Source of the DNA: Gorillibacterium sp.
GTDB taxonomy: Bacteria > Bacillota > Bacilli > Paenibacillales > NBRC-103111
Reading direction: 5' to 3'
Assembly: GCA_014380705.1 (NCBI GenBank)
Contig: JACMJI010000145.1
Span: forward strand, 1-6,685
DNA: 6,685 nt
Positions 1 through 5,536 of the stretch are shown piece after piece. Each line of letters starts with the position of its first letter. The stretch's first letter is position 1. The position numbers and the translations under genes were made by a program. Below the pieces are notes generated by a model. It saw only the letters and a list, made by a program, of their open reading frames with translations, made no database searches and had not been told where the DNA came from.

Positions 1-1127
1 AAACGAAAAAAACATTCCCTTATGGCGGCCTTCATCTGATCGTTAACCTCCACGCCCGCTTCCCACCACCAATTCTTAATGACAAAGGAATCCCCTTTTC
101 GATACTTCTCCGGTTCAAGCCTAGCCACGATTCGGTCCCCGTATAAGACGGGAAGCACATAATAACCGTATGCCCGCTCAGCAACAGGCTTATAGACCTC
201 CCAGCGGTACTCGAAACCAAAGAGTGCTTGGATAAGCTTGCGATCCCACTCTAGATTATCAAGCGGTGCCAGAATTCGTGCTGTAGGGGGGGTGTGAGGC
301 TCTGTCAGAATCTGATCTAGTAAAAGCTCGTCTTCTGATCGAATATAAAAGGGAGTAGGCATATCTTCAATCTCAATCTGAACGATCTGCCCTTTCTCCA
401 GTAATCGTTGGAACGCTTGTGTTCGTTCAAGGGCTTTAAAGCTGCCGATCCCGAGCCAAGCGTCACTGGGGCGATTCCACAATAATCCGACGCTGCCGAT
501 CCGTTGGTGGACAAACCACTCATGATATTCTTCCTCTGTTGGATTTGGATCTTTTGCCGTTAGAAGCTTACTAGGAATATGGCGCTCCGCTAAATCATAA
601 TATTTGCGTGTTCCAACCTTATGGTGAATAATCAGATCTCCCGAATAGTACATTCCTTCAAGTGCTGCTCTTGCTAGTCTAGTCGGACCATAATACCAAG
701 CAACCTTCTCATTTAACTCAAAATCACCGGAGCATAATGCACCATTTCGCTCAATTTCGGATCGGACCGAGCCAACTGTCTCAGCATTCTCGTCACACCA
801 AAGCTGATACCTTAGGCGAAAACGTGAGTAGTTTGGCCAACTTTCAATCGGACAGATCGACATATTCTTATCCCAAAAATCAATGAGTTTACGATCTGTA
901 TACAAAAGCTCACGCAGGTCGTTGCGATTGTATCGAGCTACTCTTGATTGCAGGACGAGGTCAGCATTCTGGCCCACTACATTGAGCGGGTCATATTGGA
1001 TACAACCAACCTTTCTGATATAAGCGAGAATATCATCCTTGGTCTTTAACTCATAATCAGGAATAAGTCCATGGTACGCCAGTAAGAATCGCCTTGCATT
1101 CATTTTTGATAGGTTTCGAGTTTTCAT
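1..1127 (-). CDS. Winged-helix HTH_42 protein, YcaQ/AlkX-like DNA glycosylase (3' end beyond window)
   Basis: I translated this frame by hand: it is open without a stop from the ATG at 1125-1127 to the left edge (375 codons), so the C-terminus is missing. It begins MKTRNLSKMNARRFLLAYHG and has the layout of the HTH_42 (PF06224) winged-helix superfamily. A QYD tripeptide at residues 44-46, inside GCIQYDPLNVV, fits the Q-hydrophobic-D catalytic motif of the YcaQ/AlkX branch; the AlkZ branch has Q-hydrophobic-Q. Other family-like stretches are RNDLRELLY (about residues 68-76), WYYGPTRLARAALEGM (about 143-158) and a C-terminal APLDNLEWDR. Characterised relatives are cytoplasmic glycosylases that excise bulky N7-alkyl purines and unhook interstrand crosslinks. 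A GAGG at 1134-1137, 6 nt upstream, supports this start over the ATG at 1103. The gene lies 48 bp downstream of the ABC exporter with no terminator between them, so co-transcription is likely. Family assignment is firm; substrate is inferred. Confidence 0.87.
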   Translation of the reverse strand, partial: MKTRNLSKMNARRFLLAYHGLIPDYELKTKDDILAYIRKVGCIQYDPLNVVGQNADLVLQSRVARYNRNDLRELLYTDRKLIDFWDKNMSICPIESWPNYSRFRLRYQLWCDENAETVGSVRSEIERNGALCSGDFELNEKVAWYYGPTRLARAALEGMYYSGDLIIHHKVGTRKYYDLAERHIPSKLLTAKDPNPTEEEYHEWFVHQRIGSVGLLWNRPSDAWLGIGSFKALERTQAFQRLLEKGQIVQIEIEDMPTPFYIRSEDELLLDQILTEPHTPPTARILAPLDNLEWDRKLIQALFGFEYRWEVYKPVAERAYGYYVLPVLYGDRIVARLEPEKYRKGDSFVIKNWWWEAGVEVNDQMKAAIRECFFR

Positions 1128-1175
1128 TTGGATCCTCGTTCCTTTAGGCATAGGTAGATCCTGCTCCCCTTGGTA

Positions 1176-2891
1176 TTATGCACCGAATTGCGCCCGGTGG
1201 AGTCTAGCATATACGCCTCCCAGAGCCATTAATTCTTCATGACTGCCCTGCTCTGCAATGCCTTCTTCGGTCACCACGAGAATCCGATCCGCATGACGGA
1301 TCGTTGCAAGTCGGTGTGCAATAACTAGCGTTGTTCGGTTCACCGCTAGTTCCTCCAGTGCTTGCTGGATCACAGCTTCGGTCTCCGTATCTAACGCTGA
1401 GGTAGCCTCATCAAGAATCAGAATCGGCGGGTTCTTCAAGAACATACGGGCGATGGATAAACGCTGACGTTGGCCTCCAGAAAGCTTTAAACCTCGTTCT
1501 CCGATCACGGTATCAAGTCCATCCGGCAGTGCAGCGATCATTCCCTCCAAGTGAGCACTACGCGCGGCATTACGGATTTCCTCTTCGCTTGCGTCAAGTC
1601 GGCCGTATAAGATATTTTCCCGAATCGTTCCATTAAAGAGGAACACATCCTGTTGAACCATTCCAATCTGTGCACGCAACGATTTCTGCGTCATGTCTCG
1701 AATGTCGATTCCGTCGATGCAGATCTCGCCCTGCTCAACCTCATAGAAACGAGGAATTAAGCTGCATATCGTTGATTTACCCGCCCCGGATGGACCGACC
1801 AATGCGATGGTTTCCCCAGCACAGATGGTCAAATCGATATTTTCCAGCACGTTGGTATGGTCTTCATACCCGAAGGTCACGTTGCGGAATTCGATGTTTC
1901 CACTCAGATGATCTACGGCTTTAGCGTGAGGCGTATCCTTTACTTCTGGTTCTGTATCAATCAGATCACAAAAGCGTCGAAATCCCGCCATCCCCCTGGG
2001 ATAGTTATCCATCAAGGCATTTATTTTATCAATGGGTTTGAGAAAGATATTTACATAGAGGATGAAACCAACGAGCGCCCCATAGGTGAGTTCTCCTGTA
2101 TAGGCAAACCATGCGCCACAGATCAACACTATCAGGGTGATCAACCGTGTTAACATATACATGCTGGAGGAGCTGTACGAGATGGCGAGATAACTGCTCA
2201 ATTTGGCCCGACGAAAGCCGGCATTTCTTTTGCGGAAGCTTTCTATTTCATATTCCTCATTACCGAATGACTTAACAACACGGATGCCAGACACACTGTC
2301 TTCGACGCGGGCATTTACTTCAGCGATATTAACAAACATATCCGTTGCCGCCCGGTTCAGCTTCATATTGAAGAACACGATAATAACGACTAGCACCGGA
2401 ACCACTGCAAAAGTAATCAGCGCTAATTCCCAGTTCACCGTCCACATGATCCCAAAAGCACCAGCAAAGGTCATGAGCGCGATGAACATATCCTCCGGTG
2501 CATGATGCGCCATCTCGCCAATATCAAAAAGATCATTGGTCATCCGTGAAAGCAGGTGACCTGTCTTGGTATTATCGAAATAGCGGAAAGAAAGCTTCTG
2601 TACATGGCTAAAAGCCTGTTGACGCATATCAGTCTCAATATTTATCCCAAGCTTGTGCCCCCAGAAGCTGACGATAAACTGAAGACTCATGCTGATAAGG
2701 TAGAGTGCCAGAAGTCCGGCCCCGGCCGATACGATCGTGGACCAACGACCAGAAGGAAGTAGATCATCAACCATCCATTGTACCGCCATGGGAAAAGCAA
2801 GCTCGAGGAGTGCAGCCACTACCGCACAGCTAAAATCCAGAGCAAATAAGCGAGAATGGGGTCGGTAATATTGGATAAAACGGCGTATCAA
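1176..2891 (-). CDS. ABC exporter, fused permease and ATPase (MsbA/BmrA-like half-transporter)
   Basis: Numbered from the TTG start (571 aa), this is a type IV half-exporter expected to act as a homodimer in the cytoplasmic membrane. Residues 15-290 hold about six transmembrane helices, and 331-571 the nucleotide-binding domain. That domain has an A-loop Tyr342, Walker A GPSGAGKST at 366-374, Q-loop Gln at 413-414, signature LSGGQ at 470-474, Walker B ending LILDE (Asp494, catalytic Glu495), D-loop SALD at 498-501 and switch His526. All catalytic residues are present, so it should be active. I chose the TTG at 2889-2891 because AAGGAGAGG lies 7 nt upstream, and because the frame's first ATG at 2963 falls between the -35 and -10 of the promoter and cannot be in that transcript. 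The N-terminal region resembles Bacillus YwjA-type exporters from memory only. The substrate cannot be read from sequence; the downstream repair-glycosylase gene hints at a toxic small molecule. Confidence 0.93.
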   Translation of the reverse strand: MIRRFIQYYRPHSRLFALDFSCAVVAALLELAFPMAVQWMVDDLLPSGRWSTIVSAGAGLLALYLISMSLQFIVSFWGHKLGINIETDMRQQAFSHVQKLSFRYFDNTKTGHLLSRMTNDLFDIGEMAHHAPEDMFIALMTFAGAFGIMWTVNWELALITFAVVPVLVVIIVFFNMKLNRAATDMFVNIAEVNARVEDSVSGIRVVKSFGNEEYEIESFRKRNAGFRRAKLSSYLAISYSSSSMYMLTRLITLIVLICGAWFAYTGELTYGALVGFILYVNIFLKPIDKINALMDNYPRGMAGFRRFCDLIDTEPEVKDTPHAKAVDHLSGNIEFRNVTFGYEDHTNVLENIDLTICAGETIALVGPSGAGKSTICSLIPRFYEVEQGEICIDGIDIRDMTQKSLRAQIGMVQQDVFLFNGTIRENILYGRLDASEEEIRNAARSAHLEGMIAALPDGLDTVIGERGLKLSGGQRQRLSIARMFLKNPPILILDEATSALDTETEAVIQQALEELAVNRTTLVIAHRLATIRHADRILVVTEEGIAEQGSHEELMALGGVYARLHRAQFGA

Positions 2892-2898
2892 AATGAAT

Positions 2899-2907
2899 CC
2901 TCTCCTT
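2899..2907 (-). promoter_or_regulatory. Ribosome binding site that fixes the TTG start of the ABC exporter
   Basis: On the minus strand AAGGAGAGG sits 7 nt before the TTG at 2891. No comparably placed Shine-Dalgarno sequence can serve the ATG at 2963, which lies upstream of the predicted transcription start. Confidence 0.8.
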
Positions 2908-2917
2908 GCACGTGAGA

Positions 2918-2936
2918 TACTTATGATTGATAAGTA
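2918..2936. repeat. Inverted repeat in the leader of the ABC exporter (possible operator)
   Basis: TACTTATGATTGATAAGTA is a perfect 7-bp inverted repeat with a 5-bp centre. It lies about 8 to 26 nt downstream of the predicted start of the minus-strand transcript. This position suits a repressor operator or an mRNA hairpin; it is too AT-rich, and lacks the U-run, for a terminator. The regulator is unknown and none is encoded beside it. Confidence 0.4.
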
Positions 2937-2949
2937 GGTACAATAGGTA

Positions 2950-2979
2950 ATTATAAGAAACATTTCCCATTACCGTCAA
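2950..2979 (-). promoter_or_regulatory. Sigma-A promoter for the ABC exporter
   Basis: On the minus strand TTGACG (2974-2979) and TATAAT (2950-2955) are separated by 18 bp, close to consensus. Transcription would begin near 2943, giving a leader of about 52 nt to the TTG start. The promoter overlaps the ATG at 2963, which rules out that ATG for this transcript. Confidence 0.8.
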
Positions 2980-3048
2980 GATGAGATCATTGGAAACTTC
3001 TTATCACTCCAGGAAACTAAGGTCAGCTGGATTTTATAGAATGAGATG

Positions 3049-3077
3049 TTGAACTGGCAAGCAAGACAGCGTAATAT
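3049..3077 (+). promoter_or_regulatory. Sigma-A promoter for ppaC
   Basis: TTGAAC (3049-3054) and TAATAT (3072-3077) are separated by 17 bp. Transcription would begin near 3084, giving a leader of about 75 nt. It is divergent from the exporter promoter, with about 69 bp between the two -35 boxes. Confidence 0.6.
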
Positions 3078-3094
3078 ATAGATAGGCAGAACTC

Positions 3095-3113
3095 TCCCAT
3101 TAAACAAATGGGA
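3095..3113. repeat. Inverted repeat in the ppaC leader
   Basis: TCCCATT (3095-3101) and AATGGGA (3107-3113) form a perfect 7-bp inverted repeat around AAACA. It lies about 12 to 30 nt into the predicted ppaC transcript. There is no U-tract, so it is not a terminator; it could be a 5' stabilising hairpin or an operator. The 8-mer TCCCATTA also occurs at 2965-2972, in the spacer of the divergent promoter. Confidence 0.4.
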
Positions 3114-3158
3114 ATAATACTAGATTTGCCCCAAAATAACCGCTAAGGAGAACAACCA

Positions 3159-4091
3159 ATGGAAAAAACATTGATCTTTGGGCACAAAAATCCGGATACA
3201 GACTCCATATGCTCTGCGATTGCCTATACGGAATTAAAAGCTGCTTTGGGCTGGAATGTAGAAGCTGTCCGCTTAGGCAACATTAGTGGGGAAACACAAT
3301 ATGCTTTAGATTTTTTTGGCATCTCAGCTCCACGCCTGGTCGAGACGGTAGCCAATGAGGTCAAGCAAGTCATTCTAGTTGATCACAATGAACGTCAGCA
3401 AAGTGTATCAGATATTGATCAGGTTCAAGTACTTGAGGTCGTCGATCACCACCGTATCTCCAATTTCGAAACAAGCGGTCCTCTCTTCTACCGGGCTGAA
3501 CCGGTTGGCTGCACGGCAACGATCATTCTTAAACTGTACAAAGAAAACGATATTGCGATTCGCAAAGAAATAGCGGGGCTCATGCTGTCCGCTATTATCT
3601 CCGATTCGCTTTTATTGAAATCTCCAACCTGTACGGAAACAGATAAAGCTGCACTATATGAGCTAGCCGAGATTGCCGGCGTGAATGTAGATCAATATGG
3701 CTTGGATTTGCTTAAAGCAGGTGCAGATTTAAGTCAGAAAACCGTAGCAGAGCTTCTTACCCTAGATGCTAAGGAGTTTCTAATGGGTGGCAAGAAGGTT
3801 GAAATCGCTCAAGTAAACGCGATTGACCCTCAAGATATCCTTGTTCGCCAACCCGAACTGGAAGCTGCTATAACTAATGTTATCGCACAAAAAGAGCTTG
3901 ATCTGTTCTTGTTCGTTGTGACGGATATCTTAAACAGCGACTCCATAGCTTTAGCGATTGGAAATACAGCTCATGTCGTAGAGCAGGCCTACAACGTCAA
4001 ACTTGTAGATAATAAGTCGCTTCTAAAGGGCGTCGTTTCACGCAAAGCCCAAATCGTTCCCGTACTTACGGATACTTTTAACAAACAATAA
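3159..4091 (+). CDS. ppaC: Manganese-dependent inorganic pyrophosphatase (family II, DHH)
   Basis: This cytoplasmic enzyme hydrolyses pyrophosphate to two phosphates, pulling forward nucleic-acid, protein and isoprenoid synthesis. It is 310 aa, the usual length of the family II type without a CBS/DRTGG insert. The metal ligands seen are His9, Asp13 and Asp15 (GHKNPDTDS), Asp75 (VDHNE), His97 in the DHH motif 96-98, and Asp149 (ISDS). Arg295 and Lys296 in SRKAQIVP are the phosphate-binding pair. These numbers match the Bacillus subtilis enzyme as I recall it, so the protein should be fully active. The start is supported by AAGGAG at 3145-3150, 8 nt upstream. It is monocistronic: its own promoter lies upstream and a strong terminator at 4141-4181 follows. 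It is probably constitutive; the leader hairpin is the only hint of control. Confidence 0.97.
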   Translation: MEKTLIFGHKNPDTDSICSAIAYTELKAALGWNVEAVRLGNISGETQYALDFFGISAPRLVETVANEVKQVILVDHNERQQSVSDIDQVQVLEVVDHHRISNFETSGPLFYRAEPVGCTATIILKLYKENDIAIRKEIAGLMLSAIISDSLLLKSPTCTETDKAALYELAEIAGVNVDQYGLDLLKAGADLSQKTVAELLTLDAKEFLMGGKKVEIAQVNAIDPQDILVRQPELEAAITNVIAQKELDLFLFVVTDILNSDSIALAIGNTAHVVEQAYNVKLVDNKSLLKGVVSRKAQIVPVLTDTFNKQ

Positions 4092-4140
4092 AATTGCAGT
4101 AAGCTAAACATAGGGGTAAGAACATCAATAGCTTACATTC

Positions 4141-4181
4141 AAAAAAGCTGTATGAGCATGAAGATGCTCTACAGCTTTTTT
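4141..4181 (+). terminator. Rho-independent terminator after ppaC
   Basis: A long hairpin: an AAAAAAGCTGTA arm pairs with TACAGCTTTTTT, one unpaired T follows, then GAGCAT pairs with ATGCTC around a GAAG tetraloop. The U-run sits in the 3' arm. Just upstream, GTAAGCTA (4099-4106) and TAGCTTAC (4129-4136) are 8-bp inverted copies that could form a second, weaker stem. Confidence 0.93.
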
Positions 4182-4354
4182 CGCTAGATCAGAATGTGTA
4201 ACAACGATTTGCTAAACAGTCGCTAGGGCCTTTTCACTGCGGCCTCCTCGGGCTAGCCCTGAGGGCGTCGCACCCATAATTGCTGTCTTCAACTGGTAAC
4301 CCTCCCTTATAAAATGCAGCATAGCTGGAGAACCTATATCCACGGGGTGATGAT
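4182..4354. other. Intergenic spacer with a GC-rich structured patch
   Basis: No coding frame was recognised in these 173 bp. Positions 4220-4275 are clearly GC-richer than both flanks and contain a near-perfect palindrome. A -10-like TATAAA lies at 4308-4313, but no convincing -35 is correctly spaced from it, so the promoter of the next gene is unresolved. Confidence 0.5.
4246..4264. repeat. GC-rich near-palindrome
   Basis: CCTCGGGCTAGCCCTGAGG is a 19-bp dyad that pairs end to end apart from G-T wobbles. It ends about 90 bp before the downstream start codon. A second short pairing (GGCC around 4227-4230 with GGCC at 4241-4244) lies just upstream, so the region may fold as RNA or bind a dimeric protein. 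It is not followed by a U-run. Confidence 0.4.
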
Positions 4355-4816
4355 ATGAAATGGATATTCTGTTCGATTCTTTGTTGGACAATTCTGATAC
4401 TTGTCATCGACAGAAAAAGGTTTAAGAAGCTTTTTTTTAGTGGTTTGTTAGCAATGACTGCGCAAGTTCTCTTTGATGGCCTTGCAATACGGCAGGAGCT
4501 TTACCAAATTGTAGATCCTGTAATCTCAATCTTCGGCTCATCCCTATTCTTCTCAGTTGGTGTTGTTTTACCTATGGGTATTTTGGTTGCACAATTCACA
4601 ACAAGATCAAGGAAGTACCAAGTACTAAATATTATCGCATGGACTTTCTTGTTTACTTTGTTTGAATATTTGTCTGTTTACTTTAACATGATGAAGCATA
4701 TTCATTGGTCAATGCAATTGAGTATCGTATTTAATACGATGATAATGGTGGTGCTTACCTGGTTTGCTGAACACTTTTTGTTTCCCAAAAAGACGGAAAG
4801 GGGAAATTCTTCATGA
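4355..4816 (+). CDS. Five-TM membrane protein, possibly CBO0543-like
   Basis: The function is unknown. This 153-aa protein is almost entirely hydrophobic. Likely membrane segments are residues 3-18, 27-45, 55-81, 90-110 and 119-143, with basic loops (DRKRFKK at 19-25, TRSRK at 83-87) and a basic tail FPKKTER. Size and layout recall the CBO0543 family of Bacillales membrane proteins, but I can name no diagnostic residue, so that is tentative. A motif in the fourth segment, FEYLSV (103-108) followed by nine residues and Trp118, recurs in the 96-aa protein at 5234. The start is supported by GGGGTGAT immediately upstream. Its stop overlaps the start of the next small ORF (ATGA at 4813-4816). The gene is much more AT-rich than ppaC: the line 4621-4680 is about 27 percent GC. 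That suggests acquisition or relaxed selection. Confidence 0.75.
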   Translation: MKWIFCSILCWTILILVIDRKRFKKLFFSGLLAMTAQVLFDGLAIRQELYQIVDPVISIFGSSLFFSVGVVLPMGILVAQFTTRSRKYQVLNIIAWTFLFTLFEYLSVYFNMMKHIHWSMQLSIVFNTMIMVVLTWFAEHFLFPKKTERGNSS

Positions 4817-4902
4817 TGTTCCTCCTGTCCATGATTGGTGAAGGAATTCTGATTTTTATGTGGTGCCTGTACGCAAAACACCGGTTTCCTAAGGACCTAT
4901 AA
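4813..4902 (+). CDS. 29-aa single-TM small protein, translationally coupled
   Basis: A short frame, beginning MMFLLSMIGEGIL and ending KHRFPKDL, has one hydrophobic stretch (about residues 2-20) followed by a basic tail, the layout of small bitopic membrane proteins. It starts inside the stop codon of the upstream membrane protein (ATGA), and AAAGGGG at 4797-4803 lies 9 nt upstream, so coupled translation is plausible. Its stop overlaps, tail to tail, the last codons of the minus-strand ferritin-like gene. I do not recognise it. The alternative is the decayed start of a larger membrane protein. The ribosome site and overlap are seen; the coding status is inferred. Confidence 0.45.
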   Translation: MMFLLSMIGEGILIFMWCLYAKHRFPKDL

Positions 4903-5148
4903 GCCTTTGTTAAGCGTTTGGGTAAACTTACTCTTTGGGTGACAGAATGATCCGAGTTTAGCGAACGTTTGATTCAGTACATCCAAGTGATGGGCTTCTT
5001 CATGAAGCATCCTTTGAAAAATATCAATCAACTTGCCATCCTTCTCCTGCTTTAAAACACTTTCAATCTTGGCAACCTGAAGGTCTTTAAGCTCTAAAGC
5101 CATTTCAAAAGCAACCTTTGTCGCAAACTTTTGAGAAACCTGGTGCAT
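4897..5148 (-). CDS. Small two-helix ferritin-like protein (putative)
   Basis: The 83-aa product is predicted to be almost all helical: about residues 4-35, then a short turn (KDG, 36-38), then 39-66, and a tail with a single Cys69. Helix one carries Glu15, Glu19 and Glu29. Helix two carries HEEAHH at 49-54, which contains ExxH twice (Glu50-His53, Glu51-His54). A Glu about 30 residues before ExxH is the half-site pattern of ferritin-like and rubrerythrin-type di-iron proteins; a lone pair of helices is the form seen in encapsulated ferritins, which build the iron site by dimerisation. No signal peptide is visible. AGGTGGAG at 5153-5160 supports the start. It is convergent with the preceding small ORF and divergent from the next gene, so it has its own promoter, which I could not place. 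Iron binding is inferred; an unrelated helical protein is possible. Confidence 0.65.
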   Translation of the reverse strand: MHQVSQKFATKVAFEMALELKDLQVAKIESVLKQEKDGKLIDIFQRMLHEEAHHLDVLNQTFAKLGSFCHPKSKFTQTLNKGL

Positions 5149-5220
5149 TTATCTCCACCTGCTTTCTATGCAATTTCTAATCGGTTGTATAAGTATGGCA
5201 ATGATTAACAATAATTATAC

Positions 5221-5227
5221 AGGAGAG
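5221..5227 (+). promoter_or_regulatory. Ribosome binding site choosing the ATG at 5234
   Basis: AGGAGAG lies 6 nt before the ATG at 5234. No such site precedes the in-frame ATGs further upstream (5168, 5195, 5201), whose extension would also run back over the divergent ferritin-like gene's leader. Confidence 0.75.
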
Positions 5228-5233
5228 AATGCA

Positions 5234-5524
5234 ATGGTTATTTATGGAACGATAGCTCTAACGATAATCGGAATGATTGGCCTTTACATGTTCAAAAAGA
5301 TTAAGTTAACCTCACGTTTCCGCTGGCTGATTTATACTAGCCTTTGGATTGGATTTATGCTGGTTTTTGAATACATAACGGTTATTTGGGATATCGTTGT
5401 ATTTACGGGGTGGATCATGTGGCCATGGTCGACCGTGACCTATATCGTTGTCTTTTTGTTGGATACGCTCTTGTATCTCTGGATGAAGCCCGAAATTAGG
5501 ACAACCATTAATGAAAAAGGTTAA
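5234..5524 (+). CDS. 96-aa three-TM membrane protein upstream of the prenyl synthase
   Basis: The function is unknown. Membrane segments are likely at residues 3-20, 31-56 and 66-84, with a basic loop KKIKLTSRFR (21-30) that favours a cytoplasmic loop, and a short polar C-terminus. The motif FEYITV (45-50), nine residues, then Trp60, matches FEYLSV-x9-W in the protein at 4355, and it again lies in the second-last membrane segment. It may therefore be a shorter relative of that protein's C-terminal half. The frame is open back to 5168, but the ribosome site at 5221-5227 fixes the start at 5234. Only 12 bp separate its stop from the synthase start, and the synthase ribosome site overlaps this gene's stop codon, so the two genes are almost certainly one transcript. 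This makes a membrane partner role for the synthase plausible, though not shown. Confidence 0.78.
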   Translation: MVIYGTIALTIIGMIGLYMFKKIKLTSRFRWLIYTSLWIGFMLVFEYITVIWDIVVFTGWIMWPWSTVTYIVVFLLDTLLYLWMKPEIRTTINEKG

Positions 5525-5536
5525 GGGGTGTTTAGC

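Noticed and set aside
286..292. Run of seven G on the plus strand (C7 in the glycosylase coding strand), a possible phase-variable tract
   Set aside because: The frame reads intact through it and seven bases is short for slippage control in this group; it encodes a plain Thr-Pro-Pro stretch.
1670..2762. Open frames on the plus strand across the ABC exporter gene
   Set aside because: They are antisense to a gene with all ABC motifs intact, show no family features and have no convincing ribosome sites.
4308..4313. TATAAA as the -10 of the membrane-protein gene at 4355
   Set aside because: The nearest -35-like sequences are either about 14 or more than 20 bp away, outside the usual spacing.
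5214..5219. TATAAT on the minus strand as a -10 for the ferritin-like gene
   Set aside because: The hexamer 17 bp upstream (AATAAC) does not resemble a -35 box and there is no clear extended -10, so I do not call a promoter.
5168..5233. Upstream in-frame starts for the 96-aa membrane protein
   Set aside because: No ribosome site precedes them, while AGGAGAG is ideally placed for the ATG at 5234; the added residues are polar and unlike the rest.
5528..5536. GTG start for the prenyl synthase
   Set aside because: The GTG begins inside the AAGGGG ribosome site that properly serves the ATG at 5537.
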